DNA from: Sclerodactyla briareus
Lineage: Eukaryota > Echinodermata > Holothuroidea > Dendrochirotida > Sclerodactylidae
Length of the DNA: 64,000 bases
Direction: 5' to 3'
Assembly (NCBI GenBank): GCA_026419785.1
Contig: JAODTK010005876.1
Coordinates: 236,509 to 300,508 of the forward strand
The notes below the pieces were generated by a model that ran no database searches, was not told where the DNA came from, and saw only the letters and a list, made by a program, of their open reading frames with translations. The translations under genes were made by a program, and so were the position numbers. Below are positions 1 to 12,025 of this stretch, piece after piece. Position 1 is the first letter of the stretch, and every line of letters starts with the position of its first letter.

Positions 1-314
1 AACTTTATTTTATTGGAAGGTGCCTTTACGCTCCAGGGAGTCCAGGCTTACAAGACAACCTCCATCTGTGTTGCACCCATAGTAGATCAGTGCCCTTTGC
101 ATCTCGGCTATCAGAGTGAAAATCATTAGACCTCTGATTTTCGGCATGTCATGAGGATATAACAACCCAGTCCCTCTATTTAAAATTCAGTCTGTCAGTT
201 TGTACGTTTTGTATTTCAGTAGCTGCTGCATTTAAAACCATGCTCGGATATTACAAAGAAAACCGCGATTGTTAAGTTATGCCTGAAATTTGTAAAAAAA
301 GTACAGGTCAAAAG

Positions 315-410
315 GAGCGGAGGACTCGCGCCCACTGTGACTCGGACTCGATGCCCCAATGACTCGGACTCGGATACTTGATGAATCGGATCTCGGATTT
401 TAAAGGACTC
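315..410. repeat. CGGACT/ACTCGG hexamer run, copy 1
   Basis: Repeated GACTCGGACTCGGA with interspersed GATACTTGATGA-type steps. The same run recurs at 2590-2690 and 4695-4800, at the same place in each 2.1 kb unit. Confidence 0.75.
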
Positions 411-594
411 GACTCCAGCCACTGTCAATTAGTGACCGTTCGTGCCTCAAAATCTAATCAGATCGTTTTCACCAAACCCTATATTACACACAGATTTCGC
501 AAAAGGGTCAGACGCTTCGTAGAAGAAATCTGTGCACCACGTACACACACACAACATACACGCCAAAAATGATAGCCAAGTTTATTTCTGAACA

Positions 595-900
595 TTTTCC
601 AATCCTCTTAAGAAAAGGAGGAGGAATACAATGGCTGGCTGATGAGCCATATCCATTTCGCCGTTGATTCTGCTCTATTGGCTTCTGGTGGAATTGAAAA
701 AATAGGAGGGAAGGACTACAATGTGCCTGGCATGAGCGGGCCATATATGAGTCTTTCTATCTACTGTTGATTTGCTCGACTCGCTTCTGCGTGGAATAAG
801 AAAATAAGAAGGAGGATACACGTGTCGGGCTTGTGTGGGGTTCCTAATCCTCAATCTACCAGTCTATGTTGATCTGCTCTATGGCTTTGAAGCATGGAAT
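595..900. repeat. ~100 bp minisatellite, three units (copy in first macro-unit)
   Basis: Each unit reads GGAGG-A-TACAATGTG-CTGGC-T...GCC-TAT--T---T--C-GTTGATT-TGCTC-A----CTT-TGGTGGAATTA--AAATA. Three units are followed by an AAT microsatellite. Equivalent triplets lie at 2885-3190 and 5000-5285, and two further units lie at 6375-6560 outside the macro-unit. Confidence 0.75.
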
Positions 901-905
901 TACAA

Positions 906-906
<1 letters not shown>

Positions 907-943
<37 letters not shown>
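907..943. repeat. (AAT)n microsatellite
   Basis: Twelve AAT triplets in a row. Degenerate A/T-rich equivalents lie at 3190-3235 and 5281-5325. Confidence 0.95.
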
Positions 944-945
<2 letters not shown>

Positions 946-981
946 CGTGCAGAATGATTCCCACGATTTTACACTAGCCCT

Positions 982-1001
982 CCCCCCCCCCCCCCCCCCC
1001 C
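982..1001. repeat. Poly-C run
   Basis: Twenty consecutive C. From here to about 2045 is sequence found only once in the array, with no recognisable gene or repeat. Confidence 0.95.
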
Positions 1002-2589
1002 TCCGCCGTCCAATCTGTTAGCATCCATCAGCTTCCAGTATCTCTCGGATGAAAAAATATTGGCTGACGATTGAACTCAATTCACATTATTTATGTGACA
1101 TCCTTTGCCCGAAGATGGACCAGAATCTCTCTCATGAGAGCCGCCGACACCTGCAGGATCAGCTGGAATAATACAACGGTACACCCTTTGTACCCAACTC
1201 GAAGCTCTTTATTCATGCTCGGACGCGCGGTTTTCCCATAAGCCCTGCCCTACATAGTAATAACATCCTTATTCGAGACCGCTCCAGCGACGATGAGCCT
1301 CCGCTTTTTAGATAGCCCGTCATAAAAAACCCCACCCCCCTCCTGCCCAATAGTAGGCCTAAACAGAACAGCCAGGTGGCATTAAAACCAAGTTAGGCAA
1401 CACCATTATTACGGCATCCGAGCATGGCGTGGCACAATCAAGTTGAGATCGAGACTCGACGTAGCGCCACTCGGGCGGAGAATGGGAACATAAAGCAGGG
1501 TGAAAGCAAGGGAGAATGTTTACACAAAATTTCTTCTGTAGTGCCCACGAAAAATGGTGGTTTGTTCGTAAACTGCGATGGAATTTAGACGATTATTTTA
1601 GATTTGCGTAATTCTGTTCGGATAATATGAACAGCTCCCCCTTCAATGTCTACCGCCCATACAAAACTAATGATACGGCTGGAAAAGATCAGGGAGATTG
1701 GGAATGCCTTTTTTTCACATCTTAGGAGGCCTTATATCTCCAAATTTCCGTGTACACTACTCACCAACCAAGCTGTCTCCCGCTCAGATATTAATGAACG
1801 ACATATGAAATACTCTAGCCCCGTCCCCCCTAAAAAAAAGGTGTTTCATCTGACCCCTAGCCAATACTATCTGTGAAGGTGAAAATATACAACAACATTA
1901 TCATGAACTTGAAAACTACAATCAACCTCTTTTGATTATCAAATAAACCCTTTTAGCCTCTTGTCCGTTTCTTCTCTTCTTCAAACCACTGCTTTTTCCC
2001 CCCGAACATTTCCAGTACACTTTCGATATTGTCTTGATTCTCTATTCGTCAGCTCTTTTATATTCATGTGGCATAGATAACGAATAGTTGAGATAGTGAC
2101 TAGAAATAATGAAGTGATTAAAAGAATGGATTCACAGGAGAGATGAGGAATGGGTCAAGTGAAGAAAGCTTCATAAAAAAAGGATATGAAATTTTGTGGA
2201 AGAGGCAATTTCAATTTCTATCTTTCCAATGCTAGATATCATGGCAATCGAATTACAATTTAATTTTCAAATTTATAACCTTATTTTTTATTGGAATGTG
2301 CTTTTACGCTCCAGGGAGTCCAGGCTTACAAGAACTCCATCTGTGTTGCACCCATAGTATGATAAAAAAAAACTTGCCCTTTGCATCTCGGCTATCAGAG
2401 TGCAATCATTAGACCTCTGATTTTCGGCACCTGTCTGAGGTAGTGCCAACCACATCCTCTATTTAAAATTCCAGTCATTTCAGTACATTGTATTCAGTAG
2501 CTCTTGCATTTAAAACATAATGGCCTCGGTTATTACAGCAATACACGATTGTTAAGTTTAAGCCCTGAAATTTGTACAATAGTACAGGT

Positions 2590-2690
2590 CAACAGGACTC
2601 GGAGGACTCCGGACACTGTGACTCGGACTCGGAACTCGCATCCAATGACTCGGACTCGGATACTGATGACTCGGCCTCGGATCAAAGGAC
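2590..2690. repeat. CGGACT/ACTCGG hexamer run, copy 2
   Basis: The cleanest copy: ACTCGGACTCGG repeated several times with GGATACTGATGACTCGG steps. Short open frames over it are artefacts of the repeat. Confidence 0.75.
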
Positions 2691-3244
2691 GACTCCATCA
2701 CTGTCAATTTGACGTTCGTGCTCAAAATGCTAATCAGATCGTTTTTCACCCAACCCTATACTCACACACAGCATTTCTTCAAAACTCGGTCAACCGCTTC
2801 GGATAGAAATCTGCAACACGTACACACACCACCACATACACGCCAAAAGGATAGGTTTATTCTGACACATTTTCCAATCCTCCCTATTACAGAAAGGATG
2901 GAAGGACCTACAATGTGTCTGGCTTTATAGCCATATACCATTTCGCGTTGATTCTGCTCTAAGTGGCTTCTGGTGGACTTACCAAATAGGATGGAAGGAC
3001 TAACAATGTGGCCTGGTTATCGGGCCATATATTAGTCCGTTCTTATCTACTGTTGATTTTGCTCGACTCGCCTTCTTGGTGGAATTAACGAAATAAGAAG
3101 GGAGGACTACCACGTGTCTGGCTTTGTGGGTCTTAATCTAATCTTACCATGTTACTGTTGATTCTGCTCTCCTGGCTTTAGATGGAATTCAAAATAATAT
3201 ATAATAAATAATAAAATATAATAATAATAATAATATAGCCCTTA

Positions 3245-3390
3245 TTTCTCATGAGAGCTCATGAGATGGTCCCAATTCCTCATTTAGGGGACTCATGAGT
3301 ATTACATGAGAAAATTCTCATGAGAATTACATGAAAATTCATCCATGAGAATACCGAAAAATTCCTCATGAGAACTCGATTTCTCATTTT
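3245..3390. repeat. Cluster of CTCATGAG-type palindromes
   Basis: The self-complementary core TCATGA, mostly as CTCATGAG or ATTCTCATGAGAAT, occurs about ten times within 150 bp. Related clusters lie at 5340-5475 (matching unit), 4060-4150 and 6160-6330, the last two at the far end of the same segment. The segment between clusters could be a foldback element. Confidence 0.75.
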
Positions 3391-6159
3391 TTTCGTGTAA
3401 GGATTACTTGCACTAACTTCACAGTAAATTATCCGAACCGAATGAACATACGCCATTTTTTCAGCCAACTAGCAAATAATTGTAACTCTTATTTCACAAA
3501 ATCACACCTGACACTTTTTTCGACATTTTGCATCTAATAGGCCATGCCTAACTCAATTTTCCCGCGGTATAATAATGACTCCGATCCTAATTATTCTTTT
3601 CCTAACAAATACGCCACACTTGGAGCCTGTGAGAAGACCCAACGCTATAACAGCTGCTAATACTAGCTCGCAAGAAAAACCATCTAATTCATCTATTTCA
3701 GCTCAATGGAAATTTAATCCTTGATCAATCCAATTAAATGTACTAAATAGAAGATATAGCAAACGTTCCACACAAAAAGAAACATTCTAACAAAAAATTT
3801 GAGTCTGCAAGTAACTGAACCTCGAGAAACCTCCTACACATGCAACTCATTCCCTCTGTCACTAGAATCCTCACTGATTGCCGCCCAATTTGAAATAGGG
3901 CCTATAGACAGCATGGGTGGGCTATGCTTGGCTTTGCACTACACACTGCTATGCCACCTATGTATGCTGGGTTACCCAGCACCGGTGAACAAAGGTGACC
4001 TTGTATAGTTCTCCAACTAATTTATTGATTTTTTTTAATCTCATTGTTTTCTCAAAAATCCTCATGAGTCTCATATGACTAACAGGCAACTCGTGTTATT
4101 CTCTTATGCCTTTACGATTCTCATGTATCCTCATATATTCTCATGAGTCCTTATTGTCAGCTCCTTTTATTCATGTGGCATAGGTAAAATGTGAGCAATA
4201 GTGAATAGATAATGTCTGTGAATTAAAAGAATGATTCACAGGAGGAAGAGGGAGAATGGGTTTCAATTGATGAAACAAGCTTCCATAAAAAAGGAGATGA
4301 ATGTGTAAGAGCGCAATTTCCATTCTCTATGCTGCCAATGCTAGATAATTCCATGGCACTCGATATTTTACAAATTTAATTTTCAAAATTTATAACATTA
4401 TTTTTATTGAATGTGCCTTTTCGCTCCAGGCGGTCCAGGCTTACAAGACACCTCCATCTGTGTGTTGCACCCATAGTATGATCATTGCCCTTTCATCTCG
4501 GCTTCCAGAGTGAAATCATTAGACCTCTGATTTTCGGCACCTGTCATGAGGTATGACCTGCCCAGTCCTCTATTTAAAATTCCAGTCATGTCAGTCATTT
4601 TTATTTCATTAGCTGCTTGCATTTTTCAACATATTGCTCGGGTATATTACGCATACAGCGATTGTTTAAGTTATGCCTGAAATTTGTAAAATAGTGACAG
4701 GTCAAAGGACTCGAGGACTCGACACTGTGACTCGTCTCGGCGCGAATGCCAATGAATCGGACTTCGATACTGATGACTCGGACTCGGATTTTAAGGACCT
4801 ACTCCAGCACTGTCAATTAGTGCACTTCGGCTACAAATCTAATCCGATCGTTTTCACCCAACCCCTATACTACACACGCATTCTTCAAAATCGGTCATAC
4901 CGCTTCCGGAGAAGACATCCTGCCACACGACACAACACACATACACGCCAAAATGATAGGTTTAGTTCTGAACATTTTCCAATCCTCTATACGAAAAAGG
5001 AGGGATGACTACACTGTGTCTGGCTGTATGAGCCATATACCATTTCTGCCGTTGATTCGCTCTATTGGCTTCCTGTGGAATTACAAAATAGAGGGACGGC
5101 ACACCATGTGCCTGCTGAGCGGGCCTATATTAGTACTTTCTTTATTACTGTTGATTTTGCTCGACTCGCTCTTGTGGAATTACGAAATAAGAAGGGAGGA
5201 CTACAACGTGTCTGGCTGTGTGGGTCTTAATCCTAATCTACCATGTCTACTGTTGATTCTGCTCTACTGGTTTAGATGGAATACAAAATAATAATAATAT
5301 AATAATAATAAAATAAAATAAAATACAATAGCCTTATTTTCAGTGAGATCTCATGCAGAATGGTCCCAATTTCTCATGTAGGGACTCATGAGAATAACAT
5401 GGAAAATTCTCCTGCGAATACATGAGAAAATTCTCATGAGACTTACCTGAGAACATTCTCATGAGACTCATTTCTCATTTGTTTTCGTGTACGGATACTT
5501 CAACTAAATTTAACAGTAAATAATATCCGAAACAGAATTACATACTCACTTTTTTACCAACTACAATAATATGAACCGTTATTTCACAAAATCACACCTG
5601 ACACTTTTTCAGACATTTTGCATGCTAATAGGCCAGGCCTATACCCAATTTCCCGCGGATAATAATGACTCCGAATCCATAATTATAGCTTTCATACAAA
5701 TTACGCCACACTTGGAGCCTGTGGATGAAGCCTCAAAGCTATACAGCTGCTAATACCTAGCTCAGCAAAAATACCAATTCTAATTCAATATATTTCGCTC
5801 AACTGGAATTTAATCCTTGATCATTCCAATTAAATGTACTAAATAGAAGACCTATAGCAAACATTCCACACAAAAAGAAACTTTAAAAAAAATTTGAAGT
5901 CTGCAGTACCTGAACCTCGAGAACTACTACCCCATGGCACTCATTCCTCTGTCATCTAGAATCCTCACTGATTGCCGCCCAATTTTAAAATAGCCTATGA
6001 GACAGCATGTGGGCTATGCTGCTTTGCACTACACACTGTATGCCACGTATTATGAAGGGTCCCCAGCACAGGTGAACAAAGGGTGACCTTGGGTAATTTA
6101 GTTTCACTCCACTGATGTATTGATTTTTTAATATCATTGTTTCTCAGAAATCCTCATAG

Positions 6160-6330
6160 TTATCATATGACTACAGGCAGACTCGTGTTATTCTCGTATG
6201 TCATTATACGATTATCATGTATCCTCATATCATTATCATGAGCCTACTCTAGGCTAGCTCCAGTTCTCATGAGTTCTCATGAGATCTCATACAATTCTCA
6301 TGAGATATCATAAGATCACATGATGCTCAT
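6160..6330. repeat. Cluster of CTCATGAG-type palindromes (downstream)
   Basis: Repeated TCATGAG and ATCATATGA, including AGTTCTCATGAGTTCTCATG. It is the counterpart of the cluster at 4060-4150. From 6570 to 7020 I see no feature. Confidence 0.65.
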
Positions 6331-6374
6331 TGAGGACAGAATTATATAGTCATTGTATAAGGGATACTGACTAT

Positions 6375-6560
6375 TGGGGAAACGAAATAGGAGGGAAGGA
6401 CTGTTCTGGCTGTGTGAGCAAGATCTCCATTTCTGCTGTTGATTCAGCCTCTACGACTATTGGTGTAATTACGAAAAGGACGGGAAAGATTACAAGGTCT
6501 GGCGTGTAGCCATATCTTCCATTTCTGCTCTTGATTCAGCTCTACGGCTCTTGGTGGATT
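6375..6560. repeat. Two isolated units of the ~100 bp minisatellite
   Basis: GAAATAGGAGGGAAGGACTG, then TCTGGCTGTGTGAGC, CATTTCTGCTGTTGATTCAGC, then a second unit with GATTACAAGGTCTGGC, CATTTCTGCTCTTGATTCAG. They match the units at 595-900 but lie downstream of the last macro-unit. Confidence 0.65.
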
Positions 6561-7021
6561 TTCCTGGTAAAAATACTAATATACTGAGAATCCTCTCGTT
6601 CTCAATGTAATGTAGGTAAAAACCCTTCGAGAATAATGAAACAAGAAAACGTGTAATGGCCCTTACTCATATTTATTTGATCCAATTATAAAAGCCTCAT
6701 ATAAACTTGAAAATAACATTTTTGGAATAAAAATACTACTCGTAAAAAGAATCATATGAAAAACGATGAATGAAGATATGTGAGTAATGAAATATGTATT
6801 GAATGTCCACATCGTATTATATTCCCGTGTATTTGTTGTAATATTCATCTCCATATTCTGACCATGAGAAACGAAATCCGGATATGTGACATTGCCAGTA
6901 GCAACATGGACGAATTTGAATGTTGGAACAGGGGAAAGAGAGGGGGCATGTAAGAATTAAGAATATTACAGGGTTTCTAATATGGTAATCCGAGTATTCA
7001 TATAGGCGTTCGCACATCAAA

Positions 7022-7165
7022 GGCATACTCAAAGGGTTTCACAAGTTATACCCTGATTATTAGTGGAATTGTCTACCCCTGTATTACATAATACGCACTC
7101 TCGCTTGTTCACTCGTGACGCACATTTCAATATACACTTCGTCATATCCTCAGCGAGTTACGCTT
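7022..7165 (-). repeat. Fragment of the 'tatagcgc' tRNA-derived SINE family
   Basis: CTCAAAGGGTTTCACAA, CCCTGATTATTAGTG and CACTCTCGCTTGTTCACTC-TGACGCA match the SINE copies at 11687-12025 and 21815-22195. It is truncated at both sides. The stretch 7165-7930 holds nothing recognisable apart from loose CATTGCCGCATTGCG repeats at 7563-7645. Confidence 0.6.
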
Positions 7166-7929
7166 CAATAGAACAACACAGAAATCCGGTTTACTTGTCG
7201 TATTCACATCGTGACTCTACTTTTACTGGAAAAGGAGTAACAAATATTATGCCAACAGCCTGGAACGATTCAACTGTAAAAAATGAAGCAAGCTGATCTG
7301 GTTTTAGGAGAGTAAAGATGACAATAGTTCCCACTATACTCTGTTGATCCCCCAAACTGGGCATAAGCTCTTGTAAGGTCAACTAGTCAAGTGCCGATGC
7401 AGGATCCAGCCTCAGTTGAATTTTTCTTAAAGCACAAACTTGGATATAGTGTCTGATATAAGCTGTAATTGATTAGGAAAGGATTCTCTCTCCTCCTAGT
7501 CGCAAAAATCATCCGAATGAAATGATCAAACGCTCTGCAGGCACAAATTACTATGTGTACCAATGCGGCAGTGTTGCTGCATTCGTGCAATCATGCGTCA
7601 TTGTCGCTGCATCCTGCGCAACCATTGCCGCATTGCGCTGCTCCACCCCCAAAATTGCATCTATGGAATGTCTCCTTATAAATCAATACATCAATCACAT
7701 ACAACAGTATTAGATTTTCATGTCCTTTCCACATGTCAAACTCCATTTTCACATGCATGCTGCATCCAGCATTCGCACCTAGTCATGATAAACAACCAGA
7801 AAGCCAAAATGTCAGCCGTGAATTCCTTTCCTGTTTCTGTCAACCCATGAGCCCAGACACACAGACATGGGAATAGTACCAGCTCCTTAGGTTTGACATA
7901 ACGTCTGAACAAATGTCCTATTTTACCAA

Positions 7930-10545
7930 CCACTAATAGGGTTCCTGTGCCTGGTAAGAAAGCGACGCACTAAATTCAAAAGTTTGTCAGACTTTGAACT
8001 CTAGGTACCCCTTAGATGACCTCCGTACCTGACCACAAAGAATAGAGTTCATGTACTCACATGGGTGAATACACCACCAAGTATGAAGCCTCATTCACCC
8101 CGCCCTTTACAAACAATAGGGTTCCTGTACTCCCCATAAGAAGATTACACCTAAAATTTTCAACCTGATCAACCAACCATTCTGTAGACTTATCGTGTTT
8201 ACCAAGGTTTTTCAGACCTCTGACCTCTGGTGACCGTCAGATGACCTCTGACCGACCCCAAAACAATAGGGTTCATGTACTCATCATGGGGAACACACAT
8301 ACCAAGTTGAAGCTTCATCCATCGGGGTGGGGTCAGTTATCGTCGTGTTCCAGCCAAAATTGGGACCAAGAATATCAAATTTTCACAATTTTCTATTTTC
8401 GACAAAATTCCCACCCACCTTACCAAAAACTTAGGTTATTTCCTGTAGCCCCCATAGAACGCTAATATACCTAATTTCATACTTGATCAACCAACCATTC
8501 TGGACTATCGTGTTTACAAGGTTGTTCAGACTTTTCACCGTTCTGTGATCTCAGATGACCCTCTGACCTGACCCAACCGAGTAGGGGTTCATGTACTCAT
8601 CATGGGGAACACACATACCAAGTATGAGCTTCATTCCACCGGGTGGGGTCGATTTATCGGGGTTTACGAGCGCAAAATTGGCCAAAATATCAAATTTTCA
8701 CAATTTTCTATTTTCGAAGTCGCGGCGAACCAAAAGGCCACTCCCGACCTGAACCAATATCAATAGGGTTCCTGTACTCCCCATAAGAAAGCTATACACC
8801 ATAATTTTCACCTGTGATCAGACCAACCTTCTGGACTTATCTGTTACAAGGTTCTCGACTTATGACCTTTGTTAGCTCTCAGATAACCCCCCCTCTGACC
8901 TGACCCAAAACAATAGGGTTGCATGTACTCATCCTTGGGAGCACACATATCAAGTATGAGCGTCTCCATCGGGTGGGTCGAGTTACGGTTTACAACCCAA
9001 AATTGGCCAAAATATCACATTTTCACAATTTTCCATTTTTTGGAGGAACCAAAATTCACGTCCCGACCTGAACCAAATAACAATAGGGTTTCCTGTACTT
9101 CCCATAAGAAAGCTATGTCCCCTCATTTCAACTTGATCAGACCAACCATTCTGTACTTATCGTGCTTACAAGGTTTTCAGACTTTGACCTCTGGTGACCT
9201 CAGATGACCTCTGACCCTGACCAAACACAATGGTGAGTACTCTATGGGGAAACATCAATGAGCTCCATCCATCCAGGCATGTTCGAGTTATGTGTTTACA
9301 AACCGAAAATTGCCAAAAATCGACTTTCCACAAATTTTCTATTTTGAACCAAAAGTCCACCCCAACCTATACCAGAACAATAGGGTTTCCTGTACTCCCC
9401 ATAAGAAACGACACTCCTAATTTTTCACCTTGATCAGGACCAACGCATTCTGGACTCATCGTGTTACAAGGTTTTCAGACTTTGACCTCTGTGGCCATAT
9501 GAACCCTCTGACCTGACCCCAAACAATAGGTTGATGTACTCATCATGGGGAATACACATACCAATTATGATCTTCATCAATCCAGGCAGGGTCGAGTTAT
9601 TTGTTTTACAAACCGAAATTGGCCAAAATCGACTTTCCACCAATTTTCTATTTTTGACCAAAATTCACCCCCCACCTATCCCAAGAACAATAGGGTTTCC
9701 TGTACTCCCCATAGAAAGCTATAGGGCGCCGATTTCAACTTGATCAGACCAAAATTCTGGACTTCATCGTTGTTTACAAGTTTTCAGCCTTTGACTCTGG
9801 TGACCTCAGATTACCTCTGCTCTGACCCAAAACAATAGGTTGATGTACTCATCATGGGGACTACACATACCAACTATGAGCTTCATCCATCCAGGCAGGG
9901 TCGAGTTTCTGTTTACAAACCAAAATTGGCAAAACAGGACTTTTCACAATTTTACTATTTTTGACCAAAATTCACCCCCCACCTATACAAGTAACATAGG
10001 GTTCCTGTAATCCCCCTAAGAAGCTATAACCTACATTCAACTTGACAACCACCCATCTGGAATTCTCGTGTTTACAAGGTTTTCAGCTTTGACCTCTGTG
10101 ATCTCAGATGACCCTGACCTGACCCAAAAACGATAGGGTTCATGTAGTTTGTTCTATCATGGGGAACACCCTAACCAAGTATGAGCTTCATCCATCCGGT
10201 GGGGTCGCTTTTCGTGTTACGAGCCAAATTTGCCCAAAATACAAATTTTCACAAATTTTTCTATTTTCGAGCTCCCGCCCCCCCCCCCACCAAAAAATTC
10301 ACCCCGACCTGAACCAATACAATGGTCCTGTACTCACCCATAAGAACGCTATACACCTAATTTCAACTTGAGCAGCCACCATTCTGGATTATCGTGTTTA
10401 CAAGGTTTTCAGACTTTGACCTCGTGACCGCAGATGACCTTGACCTGACCCAAAAACAAGAGGGTTCATGTACTCATCATGGGGAACACCCATCCCAAGT
10501 ATGAGCTGCCCTACACAGACCTGATCAAAATATCGGTTTTACAAG
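7930..10545. repeat. Tandem array of a ~315 bp unit (about eight copies)
   Basis: The markers TCATCATGGGGAACACACAT (near 8285, 8600, 9543, 9853, 10158 and 10477, with variants near 8930 and 9240) and GTACTCCCCATAAGAAAGCT alternate regularly, giving a period of about 310-320 bp. Each unit also has TTTGACCTCTGGTGACCTCA, GACCTGACCCAAAACAATAGG and CAAAATTGGCCAAAAT. Each unit contains two related half-motifs (AACAATAGGGTTC-TGTACTC twice). Copies vary by single-base gaps. Short frames across it are not genes. Confidence 0.9.
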
Positions 10546-10622
10546 CTGGGCGTCACACACCTACACACCATACCACACACAACACGCACACAACACACAA
10601 CACACACACACACACACACACA
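10546..10622. repeat. CA-rich microsatellite at the end of the 315 bp array
   Basis: ACACACC-ACACACCATACC and then pure (AC)n to 10622. It follows ACAAGCTGGGCGTCACACAC; the same junction (ACAAGTTGGGTGTCACATAC, then CA-rich) ends the copy at 28415. From 10623 to 11590 I see no gene; weak similarity to the sequence after 28440 continues for about 40 bp. Confidence 0.85.
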
Positions 10623-11594
10623 GCGACATACTGCATAGCTTCTCTGACTCGTAAGGATCACATCAGAGTTGGACATGCCTCCAGCAACCCTGCCCATTAT
10701 TCCTATACTTAAAGATAAAGGCCATGTTTGCTGGTCAGCATCAAGTCAATACCAGGGTCAAAGGATGATGGAGTTGGGGGGGGTGGGTTCTACCACAGAA
10801 CTGACAGCCAGCATGTGAATCATCTATCAATTGTAGGATAAGGCAAGGCTCTTACCTGCCACAAATATTTATTAGCAGATGATCAAAGTGGATCAAAAGA
10901 AAGATCACTATTGGATTCTGTTTTGCACAATAAAAACATTCCATAGTCACATCAGACTCAGAAGGAAGTATAGAAACTTTTCATGGGTTATCGCAAAAAA
11001 GGAAGTAGCAAGAGAATATCAATAGGATTGAGGCAGCTGGATGAAATATTTCACCTGAATTCGATGGTGAGCATTTTGTCATTTGTTGTACGTTCCATCA
11101 CATCCACCACATTATTTAACCACTTGTGGGTGGTTGGAAACAGGACCAAAATTTTCTTGGTCTACATTTACAAGGGTGGGTCCTACTCCGTTAATAAAAC
11201 CTTACTATTCTTTTTCAAAATGTTCATGAATTGAGAATCTCACCCAGGGTTTTGTTAGCATGAAATCTTATCACCCGCTAATATGAAAGACAAAACCATA
11301 GAAATAAGGTCCGAATGCTGACTCCAAATCCTTACCATACAAGAGGCTAAGACCAGGCATAAGTGGCTCCTTAGGACCAATTTAGAAGAAAGAGAAGGTA
11401 ATGGGACCCAATACTCGTTTCAGTTGTGTGACATGTTTTGGTAATGATATGGTATAAGGGTCACAATTTATAGCACATACATAGAATACACTGCCCAAAC
11501 AGTGCAAATGACAATCTCTAGGACGCTCCTGAAACTTTTCATCCAACTAGTGCAAAATTCACCACATTATAAGAAAGAAGATAGTTGAAAAAAG

Positions 11595-11665
11595 GCCTGG
11601 GCGAAACAGTTGAACCCACAGTGGGCAGAGCATCGGCCAGTAGATCGGGGGTTTGATTCATTGGG
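11595..11665 (+). repeat. tRNA-like SINE head
   Basis: GTGGGCAGAGCATCGGCC resembles an A box and GGGGGTTTGATTC a B box (GGTTCGATTC with T for C), with normal spacing of about 30 bp. No cloverleaf could be completed, so this is read as a SINE head and not as a tRNA gene. Confidence 0.5.
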
Positions 11666-11686
11666 TCATAAAATGACTCATAATTC

Positions 11687-12025
11687 TCGTTACTGTATAT
11701 AGCGCTTTTTCCATGTCCGAAGACATGCTCGAATGCCTTTACCGATATTACCCCCTGACTTCAGTGACCCTGCCACAACCCATACTATATAGCAAGCACG
11801 CACCTCTCGCTTGTTCTCTCTCAATGACGCACCATTCAAGTATGTCGCTTCATCAGTCCCCCAGGGGACTTTTCACGGAGATTTTTTTTGGGACATTCAG
11901 TCTACATGCCTTGTCCAACGCACTGCATAACAGGTCCTTTGTGGGCTTTTCCAATGGTCTCCGAACTGGCAATCACTGGTTTTTCAGTCTGGAGCTCAAC
12001 GCAATGAGCTAATTCCACCTCCCTA
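11687..12025 (-). repeat. 'tatagcgc' tRNA-derived SINE
   Basis: On the minus strand the right end carries a degraded tRNA head: TTAGCTCATTGCGTTGAGC (A-box-like) and GCCAGTTCGGAGACC (B-box-like). The body contains GACATTCAGTCTACATGCCTTGTCC, CACCTCTCGCTTGTTCTCTC and, at the far end, TATAGCGCTTTTTCCATG. The copies at 21815-22195 and 53210-53490 share these blocks in order. Confidence 0.7.

Larger units (their letters stand above)
1..6330. repeat. Tandem ~2.1 kb macrosatellite-like units (three partial copies)
   Basis: The sequence starting TTATT-TATTGGAA-GTGC---TACGCTCCAGGG recurs at 1, 2277 and 4387, with CAGGCTTACAAGA and CATCTGTGTTGCACCCATAG following each time. The rest of the unit follows in the same order: a CGGACT-rich stretch, TCGTTTTCACC-AACCCTATA, the ~100 bp minisatellite, an A/T-rich run, CATGAG palindromes, and the CAGCTC-TTTATTCATGTGGCATAG tail (2050-2276 and 4158-4386). 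The first copy has unrelated sequence at about 945-2045 in place of the palindrome-containing half. Copies differ by many one-base gaps and insertions. No gene is seen. Confidence 0.85.

Noticed and set aside
7022..7300. Possible RT C terminus (a frame with a W-N motif near 7260)
   Set aside because: The left half matches the SINE family copies at 11687 and 21815 better; the rest has no RT motif order.
7930..10545. Many 60-95 codon frames in the array
   Set aside because: They recur with the repeat unit in several phases and are not conserved in frame between copies.
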